Positions 34,991 to 45,074 of a DNA stretch of 64,000 nucleotides are shown here, in pieces (positions within the stretch are counted from its first letter, which is position 1; each line of letters begins with the position of its first letter). The position numbers and the translations under genes were made by a program. This DNA is from Cenococcum geophilum 1.58 (Eukaryota > Ascomycota > Dothideomycetes > Gloniales > Gloniaceae): NCBI GenBank assembly GCA_001692895.1, contig KV748214.1:1027166-1091165 (forward strand), given 5' to 3'. The notes beneath the pieces are model-generated. The model ran no database searches, was not told the origin of the DNA, and saw only the letters and a program-made list of their open reading frames with translations.

Positions 34991-36309
34991 AGGGGAGGAT
35001 TAGCTAAAGAGACTGGTTTAGAGTCGTATTAGCACTAGCTATATAAGTAAAGGTAGTACTTCTTACTTAAGCAGAGCGGTAGGAAGTGCTAAATTTACCT
35101 CTAGTTAATTCTGCCGGCTAGAAGAGAGCTAACTCTATAGTGGCTAATATATTAGCCCGTAAGTCTACGCGTTAGAATAAGCTTTCTAACTATACTAGCG
35201 AGCCACTAGGCGAAGTATATAGTTATTAAGCACTAATATATAATTAATTAGACGAACTATTTAAAAGCTGCTATAAGCGATAAGCCTAAGTTAATAAATA
35301 AGCTGCCGAACCACTACACCGACCCTATAGATATCCATCCACACCCGCTATATAGGCTAATTCCCTTTTAGTATCCTGCTGCTAAGTTACTATAAAGGGT
35401 GCTATAATGCGGCAGTTTGCCGTCGCCGTTAATACTAAATTACCGCAGATTGCTACTAACAATAGACTATTGCCAGTAGGATTATTAATAAGGCCACGTT
35501 AATTCGTAATAACCGCACGTAGAGATCGCTGCGGAGATCGAACACTACGCTATAAACTAGCGCCACCTATATTCAAGCTAATAATACTATTAGACTTTTG
35601 CTACGGAGCTTAAAGGCTATACTATAGATTAATACCTAGGTTCTAAGATATAAACTAAGGTAGCAGAGAATCGTAAGGATGGTGCGGAGCTATATTAAAA
35701 AGCTGTTAAGAATAATAAAGGCGCTATAGGGAGTTATTAGGATGCTAAAGGTTAAGTTAAGGGTTCTATAGATATATACCAGATAATTTTTAAGTGGGTA
35801 GCTATGTATCTAGAGTATACGGATATTAAACATCTAGCCATTAAGATAACTGTAATAGAGTGGCATATATAGTCTAGGACCAGTTCGCCTATAAGTTTTA
35901 GGTTAATGCAAGCTAAGATATTTAAGACTTAGTTATATTAGTTTGCGAGCTAGATGCTAATAATAGCTATAAGGGCGGTAATACTTCGGTTTACAACGGT
36001 TAATTAAGACTAGCACTCTTTATAGTTAATATACTAATAGGTCCCTATTAACCCACTAATAGTAGAGGCGTCTATAACGAGCTTCTAGATATAGCAACAC
36101 GTCTACTAGATTGCGATATAGCCTATAAAACACTAGTACTAAAGTATTACGTTTCTTCCTTATAAATAAAGCGGATAAGCGTGTCTACTTTATCTCCTAA
36201 GAAGCTGTAATCCTATTCGGGTAATATCCGCTTAAGGCCCTTATAAGTTAGCGGAGGTTAAATATAGAGCACGCGGATTTAATTGTTAAATATAATATAA
36301 CTAGAAATT
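34991..36309. other. Unrecognised segment of the large element right of gypsy-1
   Basis: Joined before the gypsy insertion to the DNA left of 27061. Both strands show coding-like stretches (for example plus strand 35790-35950) but I can match neither to a family. It lies downstream of the helicase gene, so it could be that gene's 3' region, a separate gene, or cargo. Confidence 0.4.
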
Positions 36310-38400
36310 AGACTCTAAACTGCATCCTAGTATATTATATTAAGCTATCCTTTAATCCACTTCTTAACACTTACAAATAGATCCTTTAAGTACTTACTCT
36401 TCGCAATATTCCTAGTATATAGTGTAACAATATCATACTCTTTATAAGCCTATAACAAATTATTGTAATTAAAGCAACAGCATAGACCTTTAGATAACGG
36501 ACTTGTCTCCTTATATGGCTTAAGCAGAATATTACATAGACATCCAGTAGCTTTATTTGCGAGCTCATATAATATATCTAGAAGTACCGCCCGTTTCTCT
36601 ATATTAGTCTTCACCCTCTTTTATTTTTCTATATACTTAATTGGTAGGGCTAATAATGTTATATTCTTATTAAGTATTTAATCCTCCTCCTCCTAAGCAG
36701 ATACCTGCAAGATAATATTACTATTAATTATAACGAATAAAGCTAGATCGCTGGCGAAATCCGCTACCCCATCCTCCTATATCGCCATCTTAATAGTAAT
36801 AAAGTTATGACCGAGTCGGGTAGATAGAGAGGCTATAGGTTTTTAAGACTTTTGCTTTAGCGGTGTAATATCCATAAGAGCACCCTTATACCAGTCTTTA
36901 ATAAGGATAATTATATATCCGGTAATACTATCGCGTTAAGCAGCCCGTCTAAATTACTACAGTATTATATTTAGGCTTTTATTAGGATGGTAACCATATA
37001 TAATAGAATAGATAATATCTAGAATATCCGCACTATAGGCTAGGGCGTCCAACATAATAAGAATGCGGGTAGGTAAGTCTTTTGTATAAAAATTTTAATA
37101 CTCCCTACTTTTATTAGATTTAGATAATATTATATAATAACTCCGCACTGCTATTTTGGCCTGCTTTATAGTATAGCCCTTAGTTATAAGCTATAAACGA
37201 ATAGTATTTATATACCCACGGATATAATTTTTAGCATAAAAAAAGATAATTATCTTAGGAATTAATTTAGGACTTAAAACCTTCCGTCCCTTTAGCTATA
37301 CAGTACCTCCTACTAGATTTTAGATCCGCCCGACTAATTAATAAATAGAGGTAGCGGATATCCTACTAGGCACTACGGGCGTTTGGCTAGATAATACGGA
37401 TATTTTTTTAGACCCTGCGGATATCTGGCTAAGGGTCACAGATATATAATCCTCCTCTATTACCGCCTCCTTAAATGCCTCTTTAATAATAAAAAATAGT
37501 GCCTTATAATTATTCTTATCCCTCCTCTTAATATAGCCCCTAATAATAGATAGGTCGGGCCAATTAATATCTATTTATTTAAAATCCGTTATACTCTAAT
37601 AAAACCCTACTAGCTTTATTACCTTTACATATATCTCCTTATTAAGTATTATAGTATATATAAACTACGGCACTGTTAGACTAAGTAGTGATTAAACCTT
37701 AAAGAGCTGTGCGTAATAGGGCCGGAAGCTCTTACCCTAGTTGGTAACTAGATAATACTTATTAATTATAACTAAGGAAATATGCGAGCGAAAAGCGGGC
37801 TGAGTAAGGATATAGTGGAACCGTTTACTTAATAGTAACTCTAGTAATACTAGAACATATATAAACCGACCCGCCTTAATATATTTTAGGATATCCGCAT
37901 ATATAAATACGGGATTTACTCCTAAAATAGCCTATATTTTTAACAGCTGCTCCTCTCTAATTGCGTTTAGAGGCAATATAATAATAGTAACGGAAGCTCG
38001 AACCAATAATAGAATCGCCTATATTATTATACTCTTACCCTATAATATCTTCGCCGCTAGAAACAAGTCCCTCCACCTATATATTACCCATCTTAACACC
38101 TTAATTTAACTAGGTCGTCCGTTGTACGGATATAGAAGCTTAATAGCTCTATCTATCGCGCTTAACTATTTATCCTTACTTGCCTCCCGTAAGGCCAGAA
38201 GCTTATCTTATATATCCCATAACTGCCTCTCTACTAGGGACGTAAGATCCTCCCATATACGATTATCTAGCTTTTACGAGCTCCGCGAGACCTACTAGCG
38301 TTCCCATTTAACTATAGTCTTCCGACCCCAACGACTAGTGTTTTTCTTCTAAGCTATAGTGGTTTTCTATACGGATATAGCGTCTAGTAATAGTGGAGGC
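36310..38400 (-). pseudogene. RecQ-like DEAD/DECH-box helicase of the large element
   Basis: One minus-strand frame of nearly 700 codons, broken only by stops, reads the superfamily-2 motifs in order. About 38060-38000 contains a Walker A relic ending GKS and then IIIQAILLL (motif I). Around 37960 is LPLNAIREEQL (Ia); about 37780 LVIINKYYLV sits at motif II (DECH expected, acidic pair read as NK). Then GKSFRPYYAQL, and in the C-terminal lobe IPKIIIFFYAKN (IV), TRILIMLDALAYSADILD (V, near 37050) and HPNKSLNIIL (VI region, near 36970). A Cys-rich patch follows near 36510-36470. RecQ-type helicases occur in fungal subtelomeres and inside some mobile elements; here it lies 0.4 kb from the right inverted repeat, pointing toward the centre. 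I infer a role in element DNA processing. Confidence 0.8.
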
Positions 38401-38779
38401 ACTCTAGGCTAAGGGAGGATATTTTTAAGGAAGGACCTAACTATAGCACCTATTAGGTGTTATAATAGCTTTAAGTAGTAGATATCTATATATCTATATA
38501 GTTTTATCTATATTAGTAGACTATTTAATAAGATATAATATATGCTTAGGCTTTTAATAATACGTTTTTTGACTTTAACGAAATTAATATTAGGACTAAG
38601 TAGTAGCCGTATAATAAAATTTATACTATTTAGAAGCCCTAAGTCTTAAAAAAAAAGTAACTACGGGGTTTAATAATAACGCGTTGTGTAAATAAATAAA
38701 TTAGATATCCGCAATCTCAGACGTAATTTTGCAATTCGGAAGACGGCGTAGGTTATTCCGATGCTAGCTAAAAAATCGC

Positions 38780-38799
38780 GTCTAAGCTCGCTGAGGTAA
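38780..38799 (-). repeat. Right terminal inverted repeat
   Basis: Inverted match to 10485-10504 (19 of 20). About 70 bases further in, an ATATCCGC motif near 38705 mirrors the GCGGATAT at 10520. Confidence 0.8.
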
Positions 38800-38808
38800 G
38801 TACCAGAC
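38800..38808. repeat. Right 9-bp target duplication of the large element
   Basis: GTACCAGAC; see the left copy. This is the unmutated version of the pair. Confidence 0.7.
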
Positions 38809-39688
38809 AACAACAATATAAGATGATTAATCTGTTATGTAAGCAGCTTATAATTGGTTGATCGTCTAGGACCGAGATAAAATCAGCCCCATGATTCCGA
38901 TTATTATATAATCAAAGAAAGTGATTCTGATTTGGTTATATAGTTATATTAATTACGTCTTTTAGGCACGGGCCTCCACGTGAAGTTATCTACACGTGAG
39001 TTATCACGTGTAGATAACACACTTGCCCTAGAGCTTTACCCAGAGCTCCCCCCTAAAGCTCTGCCTCCTCCTCTTTTTATTTCCGCTATTTCCGCAGTTG
39101 ATTATATAGTTATATCTACATAACATAATCAGCAGGTGTGATTATGATTAGGTTGGTTATGTTTCTATATAATACAACATAATCGTAACTAACTAACTGA
39201 TTATTGCCATCACTGTTCTGATAGAACAACGCCATCTCAACTTATCGCTAGCTTAAAACTAAGATAATTGATGCTTTGAAGCATGCGATACTCTATACAA
39301 CATTTCTAAACTATCATCAATTATGGACGTGGTGCAAAATGCAAATCCGCCACGGAGGTCGGTACATGCGGCAAGCTACAGCGACAAAAGCGGACATAGC
39401 GGTATCGTTATGTAATCTTAAGATGTTGTACTGTAACCCTATATTCTATTCGGACATTTTCATCCCACGCGCCCCCTTTCAGAGCTTGGCAAAGGCTTTG
39501 CCATATTGGCTCTAGCTTCGATCCCAGTGCCTGTCGCTCGAAGAAACAGCCTATCGTTTAGCCACAATAATAATTAAGTCCTTGCTGCTTAGTGGCCCAG
39601 AGTGGCGCAGCTACTGTCTCTCTAAGCGCTCAATCGCTAAACCTTTACTATATCGTATGTTTCCGTCTTCGCCCCATGAACGTTATTC
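38809..39688. other. Left flank of the gene island
   Basis: No gene recognised. The first 400 bases contain repeated TTATATAGTTATAT segments (38932-38946, 39103-39117) and several ATAATCA/TGATTAT copies, suggesting a small decayed miniature element. From about 39280 the DNA becomes more GC-balanced and holds the 3' flank of the acyltransferase gene. Open frames here are short and unsupported. Confidence 0.4.
38985..39018. repeat. Perfect 15-bp inverted repeat with CACGTG cores
   Basis: Arms GTTATCTACACGTGA and TCACGTGTAGATAAC are separated by four bases and pair perfectly. Each arm holds ACGTG, and another CACGTG lies just upstream at 38978. It could be a hairpin, the tip of a miniature element or a bHLH-type binding palindrome. 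Confidence 0.7.
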
Positions 39689-41252
39689 TCACATTCTTTT
39701 TAGGTCCTCTTCGATCTTGGCCCAGGCTGGGGGCAGTAGAGTCCCGGTTAGCCAATAGTTATCGTCGTGGTCTTTGCCTAGCACCACGATCACATTCCTG
39801 GCCGTTGGGCTCTGTCGCATCGATTGCGCGTGGTGGAACACCATAGTGCCGGGCGGGTTGCTTCTCGACTGTCCTGTCTCGCCGGCACGCACAAGTGCGG
39901 GGCTAAAGTCGGCTGTCTTGAAGAAGTTGGCCCGGGTCCAGTTGGTGAAGGGCATTAGCAGGGCGTTGGATTCGCAGTACAACATTGAGGCCGGGTCGCT
40001 GCCAGACTTTTGTTCCCGTCGTAGCTCGCGCAGGTAGGCCAGCACTTGAGGCTCAGTCGATTGCTCCATCAGATGACGCCGGTTCTCTAGAGCAATATGC
40101 CCCAGAGGTCCTGTTGCGATCTCGGGAGATACGAAAGTGAAGGCTGCCACCGCCATGTTCTGGATATAAACACCGGAAGCTTGGACTAGCGACGAGAGTC
40201 GAAATCGCGCATTGAGCGCGTGAAGCGCCGCCACTGGCCGCGGCTGCGGCAGGGAGGAAACCACCGCGCGCAGTGTCCACGCCGTCAGCACGTCGCCCTC
40301 ACTGATAAAAGGCTTCTCCGCCCCATCATCCTGAGCGGCCAGGTCGCCCTGCGCCTGGCGTTGCAACTCGGCCACTACCTTCTTTGGTAAGAAGATGGTG
40401 CGCGTCTCGACGACCCGGTTCCGCAGCAGATCCCCGGCAAATCGTATCCCGAACATGGCCATAGCCCATCCCTTCAGCCGCTTCTGCCCCAGGCTGTACT
40501 CCTCCTCTTTCTCCATAGGCGCGTCTGTGGCTGCACGGATCGCGTCCTCTCGCGCACCGAGCATAGGCGGCACTTCCGACTCCCGCCCAGCTAGCACCAG
40601 AGACCAGCCATGCAGGAGGGCCTGCTGGCCCATTACATCCATGAGTGTGTGTGGCCATGAGAGCGCCACCAGCGTCGCGTTGTTAAACGAAGTGATGTAG
40701 AGCGACAGCTGGGGCGCGTCTGTGTAGGCAAAGTCCTCGAGCGTCTCCGGCGCATTTTCCCGAGCCGCAAAGGTTCGAAAGGCCTGGGGCCCAGACTGGA
40801 TGGACGGGGCCTCAGTGGCTTTAGGGAGGGTCTTTGCCAGCGGATGGTCTTCGATATCCATGGCCAGGGATTGGTGAGTATAGGACACAGCAGGACGTTC
40901 CGCTGTGAAGGGCCGTGGGACATGAATCTCTAACTCTCCATTCTCCTAACGAGCGTGAGTCAACAGCTATTGACCGGATTGATCAGTCGCAGATATCAAA
41001 TAAGAAGCTTACTTTTAACCTCAACCTACCGCCGACCTTCCTCCAGTCTCCAATCTCTAGCAGTCTTGACAGCGAGGCGTGGAGATTGTCCGTATCCAGC
41101 ACGTCGTTGAAGCACAGCGTCCATGTGACGACGATGCTCCGGAGCGTCTTGGTGTCGTCTAGCATATGAACGGGGTAGACATCGTCGCTCTCAACCGGCG
41201 GCGGTAGACGTCGTGCGGGAGACGCTCCGAGTAGGCGCCGTAATGCCTCCAT
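39689..41252 (-). CDS. Acyltransferase, fungal BAHD-like transferase family
   Basis: Two exons on the minus strand, 41252-41013 and 40945-39689, encode about 498 residues, a usual length for the family. The 67-bp intron (41012-40946) begins GTAAGC and ends TTAG in phase 0, and joins the frame without a break. Exon 1 carries the N-terminal block ending WRKVGGRLRLK. The catalytic HxxxD is HTLMD, just over 90 residues into exon 2, preceded by SWP. Near the C-terminus NWTRANFF then ADFSPALV stands where the structural DFGWG motif is in plant members, as in many fungal relatives. The family transfers acyl groups from CoA to alcohol or amine groups, often in secondary metabolism; the substrate here cannot be told. 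Start choice is the ATG before EALRRLL; an upstream exon cannot be excluded. GC is far higher than around it and no internal stops occur, so it looks functional. Neighbours are only repeats. Confidence 0.85.
40946..41012 (-). other. Intron of the acyltransferase gene
   Basis: 67 bp with GTAAGC donor, TTAG acceptor and a TTGACTCAC stretch about 15 bases before the acceptor that could serve as the branch site. Removing it joins the conserved GGRLRLK end to ENGELEIHVP, as expected for the family. Confidence 0.8.
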
Positions 41253-42042
41253 CCTGTCGACGCTGAAAGACCTTTGGTGTTGATGCAAGCACAGTTCTCG
41301 AGACCTGCGACTTGGACATCCGCCAACCGTTGTCCCCCATGCGTATTGCAAGCTTGCATCCCTTATATGATTGCCGGCCCTTATTGCAGCAGCGCATTGA
41401 TGCTGGAGAAATAGGGGTTCGCTTAGTAGTGGAGCCACTAGTAGCCAATTGAAAGAACGGTATGAAGCCGCAGCAGAGTCGACGCGTTCTGACGCGAATA
41501 ACAAGAGGTCCTATAACCCAACACCAAAAAAACAACGACATCATAATAGAGACTCTGACCTATCCCTTTTTATGCAAAACTGCTGCTTTTGTCTACTGCC
41601 CGAGAGCGTCTGGGGGAGGCGCGAAGGCTACTAATGAACCGGTGGCATCAACCTTGGTTGGCGAGGTGAAAGGCTGACGAGGTTCGAAGCGGAAATCCTG
41701 CGTCAACATTAGCGAAGGATCAGACTCAAAAGAGCGAGACGAAGGTCGCGGAGGCCCGAAGCGTATGTTCGTATGTTCCTTGCACGAAGACCCAAGCCAT
41801 GCTGCTTCAGCACGTAGCAGGTGTGCAAGCTATGGACGTGTGAGGTCGTGAACAGGATAATTTTGAGTACGTTGGCGCTTATCTGGCCTTCCCTTGCCAT
41901 CTCGGCCTGCACTGGCACGCAAGGACTTACGCGCAGCCACAGCCCTAACAGCCACAGGCTGGGCGATCTGATAACCCATGTCAAATTACTTCGTAAGCCA
42001 CACCTGAGGCGCGCGGGGTTTATCTCGGTCCCAGACGATCAA
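41253..42042. other. Upstream region of the acyltransferase, right part of the gene island
   Basis: About 790 bases of GC-balanced DNA with little RIP mutation. It should contain the gene's promoter, but I see no clear TATA box or factor site. Open frames of 60-117 codons occur on both strands and match nothing I know. It ends abruptly at the TTACC terminus of the shortened large-element copy at 42043. Confidence 0.5.
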
Positions 42043-43230
42043 TTACCTTAGAAGCTCAGACCAAGAAATCGATTGCGGCTATAGAAATATCCGCACCGTC
42101 CGCTAAGCTGATTTAGGACCGTAATCGTTTTCTTGGTCTAAGGGACTTTGGCGAGATTTATAGAAAACCTAAACACTGTTGATATGAGAAGACCTTATTA
42201 ACTTTAATAAAATTAATCTACCCTCCCATAATACCTGTCGACATAAAAATTACACCAAATTATAGAGAAAAGCGTACTCTATAAGTTATGAGATCTTTAG
42301 CTCCCTAGACGCGCGCGATGCTAAGAGGAATTCGTCGCCGTAGAGGCCCTAATTCTACCTTTGCGCTGCTGAGCCGCTCAGTAAACACCAACGCTGAACG
42401 CTTGCGCCCACGCCGCCAGCCCTCTGCGTAGAGCTGTGGAGCTTTGCGAGAGCTCTGCGGAACGAAGCTCAGGGGGAGACCTGCACGGAGCTCTGCACGG
42501 AGCTCTACCAAAGCTCTGCAAAAGCTCTGCAAAAGCTCTGCACGAAGCTCTGCTCGAAGCTCGAGACTCTGCTCGAAGCCCTATATAGAGCTCCAAAGCT
42601 CTACTAACACGCAGCACTAATATACTAGGAAGGTTATACAATCGCCCGTATGAACGCCCGTATGAACGCCCATACAATCAATCGATTAATTGCCCATACA
42701 ATCGTCTCTACAAACGTCTCTGCAATTGATCGCCCGTACGAACGTCTGCATGTCTGCAGATCTACACGTCTGCACGCCTGCACGTGGCTCTGCACGAAGC
42801 TCTCCATAAAGCTCTGCACGAATCTCTGCACGAGGCTCTGCTAGGCTCTACACGAGGCTCTGCCCAAAGCTTACCCCCTAGTAGTAGCAGAGGCACTCCG
42901 GGCCAAGGGAGGATATTTTTAAGAAAGGACCCAACTATAGTACCTACTAGGTGTTACAATAACTTTAAGTAGTAGATATCTATAGATCTGTATAATTTTA
43001 TTAATATTAGTGGACTATTTAATAAGATATAATATATGCTTATACTTTTAATAAAACGTTTTTTAACTTTAACGAAATTAATATTAGGACTAGGTAATAG
43101 CCGTATTATAAAATCTATACTATTTAGTAGTACTTAGCCTTAAAAATAATGTATAGACTTTTGGTAATAATAGCCCGTTGGGTAAATGAATAAATTAGAT
43201 ATCTATAATCTCTACCCGTGACGTTTTGGT
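42043..43230. mobile_element. Shortened, non-autonomous relative of the large TIR element
   Basis: The left end reads TTACCTTAGAAGCTCAGACC, matching the large element's inverted repeat with one deletion and two changes. The next 390 bases follow 10505-10860, including the nested palindrome and the ATG of the DUF6589-like gene with about 45 codons. The internal region is replaced by a minisatellite and short repeats (42430-42870). From about 42875 to 43210 the sequence follows 38385-38720, the right subterminal part. The exact right terminus and target duplication could not be identified; the last 100 bases differ from the large element. Confidence 0.65.
42430..42870. repeat. Minisatellite and short tandem repeats in the shortened element
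   Basis: 42430-42580 and 42785-42870 are arrays of a 12-bp unit, GAAGCTCTGCAC and variants, the inverse complement of the 9585-10125 unit. Between them, 42645-42690 repeats CGCCCGTATGAA-like units and 42700-42785 repeats CGTCTGCA-like units. Flank 42580-42640 matches 9525-9590 in inverted orientation. Confidence 0.85.
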
Positions 43231-43319
43231 TTCGTAAACTTAACTAATATTACCTCGCTAGCTAGGTGGCTGCCAGTACGGTGCACAGCCTACTAAGGAA
43301 CCCAGAAAACAACTTTGAA

Positions 43320-44629
43320 CTTTAAACTGTAATAATTCTCTTAAAGATGAGGCTAAGGTCTAAAAGGCCTTTGCTGCCTATACAGCCAATAAGTTTCCTT
43401 CTATTGCTGCTACTACGCGCTATTTCTGTGCCAAATACGACCGCGTTAAGAATCGTGTTAATAGACTCCCTGTATAGCCTGGACTACTAGCTTATAACCT
43501 ACTACTTACTCTATATAAGGAGAAGGGCCTTTTAATATAGCTATATCGCCGTAATATGCTTAAAACGCGTGTAATAGTCTAAGAGCTTAAGTGGGAGTGT
43601 AATTGTATACTTAGATCGCGTTACACTGGCCTAGAAGAAGCACTACTTTATAGCAGCTATTGGACCAACAGATTCCTTAAGCGCCACCCTAAATTTAGTC
43701 TATATACTAAGAATCCTAAGGAGCTGAAAAGATAGGCGGTAGAAGATCTAATAGCGCTATTACGCTGGTACGAGGACTATAATTGCGTAGTGGGGCTTTA
43801 TAAAATTATAGTAGGAGATATATATAATTATAATAAAACGGGTATACGCCTAGGCGCAGGTAAGAAAGAGAAAGTAATTATAGCTTTAAAGGCCTTTTAA
43901 ATTACTGCTGTAAAGGATACTAGCTGCAAATTAGCTATAGTTATAGAAGTAATTTCCAGTAATAGAGCCATAGGGCCTCCGCTTGTTATTCTAGTAGGTA
44001 AAACTATATAAAAGCGCTAGTGTATATAAATAGATAAGCTACTAGGCAATTACTTACTAGGAGTAAGCGATACTGTAACCGACTACCGGACCTTGCATAT
44101 TACCCTGTTTCACCTGCGTCAGCACTACCCTCGTATGTCTCNGATACGTTNNAAATNAGTNATGGGCTTCGGAGTTCGGGGTCTACTTTCATGTATTTAT
44201 ACCACTTGATTTCCATAGATTTACAATAAAGTTGCTCGTTTAATACCTACACTGCAAAGCTTACAGATACTGCATATATTAACAATTAGCTACTATTAAA
44301 GTGGGCTATTTACTTTAAATAGTGGTCTAAAAAGCGCTAAATTAGTAAAAATTAACTCCTTATCCTAGATAGCTACACCAGCCATTTTACTAGGCAATTT
44401 ATATAGTTTTGCGATAACTATCTAATTGTCTTATTTGCTATAATTCCGTATATAACACATATCTATTAGCCTCTTAATATTATAGTTTTTTTTAGCTATA
44501 TAAGCACTAGTACGGGTAAGCTATAGCTAGGGCCTTTTAAAATAGCTATATAGATTTTAATAAGATAGAGTTTCTATAAGCTTTATATAAAGTTTACCTT
44601 AATATATTTAAGAGAAGTATAGTCCTAAG
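43320..44629 (+). pseudogene. Fot1/pogo-type (Tc1/mariner superfamily) transposase relic
   Basis: The plus-strand frame reads a helix-turn-helix start (KFPSIAATTRYF near 43390), FLKRHPKF near 43675-43700, DIYNYNKTGIRLG near 43817-43855 at the first catalytic Asp region (one Asp read as Asn), LLILDSYTSHFT near 44357-44390 at the second Asp, and PLNII near 44475. The order is that of fungal pogo/Fot1 transposases. A solo LTR interrupts it at 44074-44265, and gypsy-2 cuts it at 44630; no continuation beyond gypsy-2 was found. Inverted repeats of this element were not identified. Confidence 0.8.
44074..44265 (-). mobile_element. Solo LTR related to copia-2
   Basis: 192 bp beginning TGTAACCGACTACCG and ending CTGCAAAGCTTACA, the same termini as a copia-2 LTR in reverse orientation, with a different or shortened middle. 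It has an exact 5-bp target duplication, GATAC (44069-44073, 44266-44270), and removing it restores the pogo reading. Several N bases lie at 44142-44161. Confidence 0.85.
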
Positions 44630-45051
44630 TGTAACGGAACCTTATAGTAGGTACTATAATGGGTTCTGTTAATAGGCTAGGTGTATAGGTAATATAAGGA
44701 AGTTAACAACGTAATAACAACTGGTGGAGTAGTTGCCTAATAGATTAACTCTAATTATATTCTAAGAATTACTATAAAGAAGGAACTATCTAGGTAGGGA
44801 CTATAGTCCTTTAAATACATAACCGTACTCCTAAGAAACCCTCTTTATATATAATGTACGTATAGTATATAAGGTACGTAAGTTCCTCTTATTCCTCTCG
44901 TTCCCTATATAGTATATTATGTAACTTTATTTACTATTCCTCGTTATATAGTTCTACCGGCTCCATTCTAGACTATGCTTATATTAACTAACTAGCTTCT
45001 TCTAACTCTTCCCTAAGTAGTCGTAATATTATACTTAAAGCGTCTATAATA
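44630..45051 (-). repeat. 3' LTR of gypsy-2
   Basis: About 422 bp, starting TGTAACGG and ending TATAATA on the plus strand. Next to it at 45052-45074 is the pyrimidine version of the polypurine tract. Confidence 0.88.
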
Positions 45052-45074
45052 CTATCTCCCTTCTCTTTATCTTC

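Larger units (their letters stand above)
10485..38799. mobile_element. Large TIR DNA element with DUF6589 and RecQ-like helicase genes
   Basis: The ends are a 20-bp inverted repeat beginning TTACCTCAGCGAGCT (10485-10504 and 38780-38799), differing at one position. They are flanked by a 9-bp direct repeat, GTACTAGAC (10476-10484) and GTACCAGAC (38800-38808), whose single difference is a RIP-type CA to TA change. Present span is 28.3 kb; removing the nested copia (8,985 bp) and gypsy (7,920 bp) elements with their 5-bp duplications leaves about 11.4 kb. In order it carries a DUF6589-like gene (+), two tandem copies of an unknown gene (-), a 51-bp tandem repeat, an unrecognised segment and a RecQ-like helicase (-). 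A 9-bp duplication would fit Mutator-like or KDZ-like elements, but no known transposase was recognised, so superfamily is open. The end matching and duplication are direct observations; mobility is inferred. Confidence 0.75.

Noticed and set aside
36310-38400. Helicase as a telomere-linked (subtelomeric) helicase gene marking a chromosome end
   Set aside because: No telomeric repeats are present and the gene sits inside inverted repeats with a target duplication, so the mobile-element context explains it.
10485-38799. Large element as a Starship
   Set aside because: Its ends begin TTAC, which recalls Starship target sites, but I found no DUF3435-type tyrosine recombinase near either end, and the 20-bp inverted repeats with 9-bp duplication fit a TIR DNA transposon better.
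40053-40923. Several 75-110 codon open frames overlapping the acyltransferase on both strands
   Set aside because: They are other-frame shadows of a GC-rich exon and lack family matches; the spliced minus-strand frame explains the region.
41709-42051. Small open frames upstream of the acyltransferase
   Set aside because: They have 76-91 codons, overlap on opposite strands, show no recognisable domain, and one runs into the neighbouring transposon terminus.
42043-43270. A right inverted repeat for the shortened element near 43255-43270 (ACCTCGCTAGCTAGG)
   Set aside because: The similarity to the GAGGTAA end is too weak and no matching 9-bp duplication of the left flank was found.
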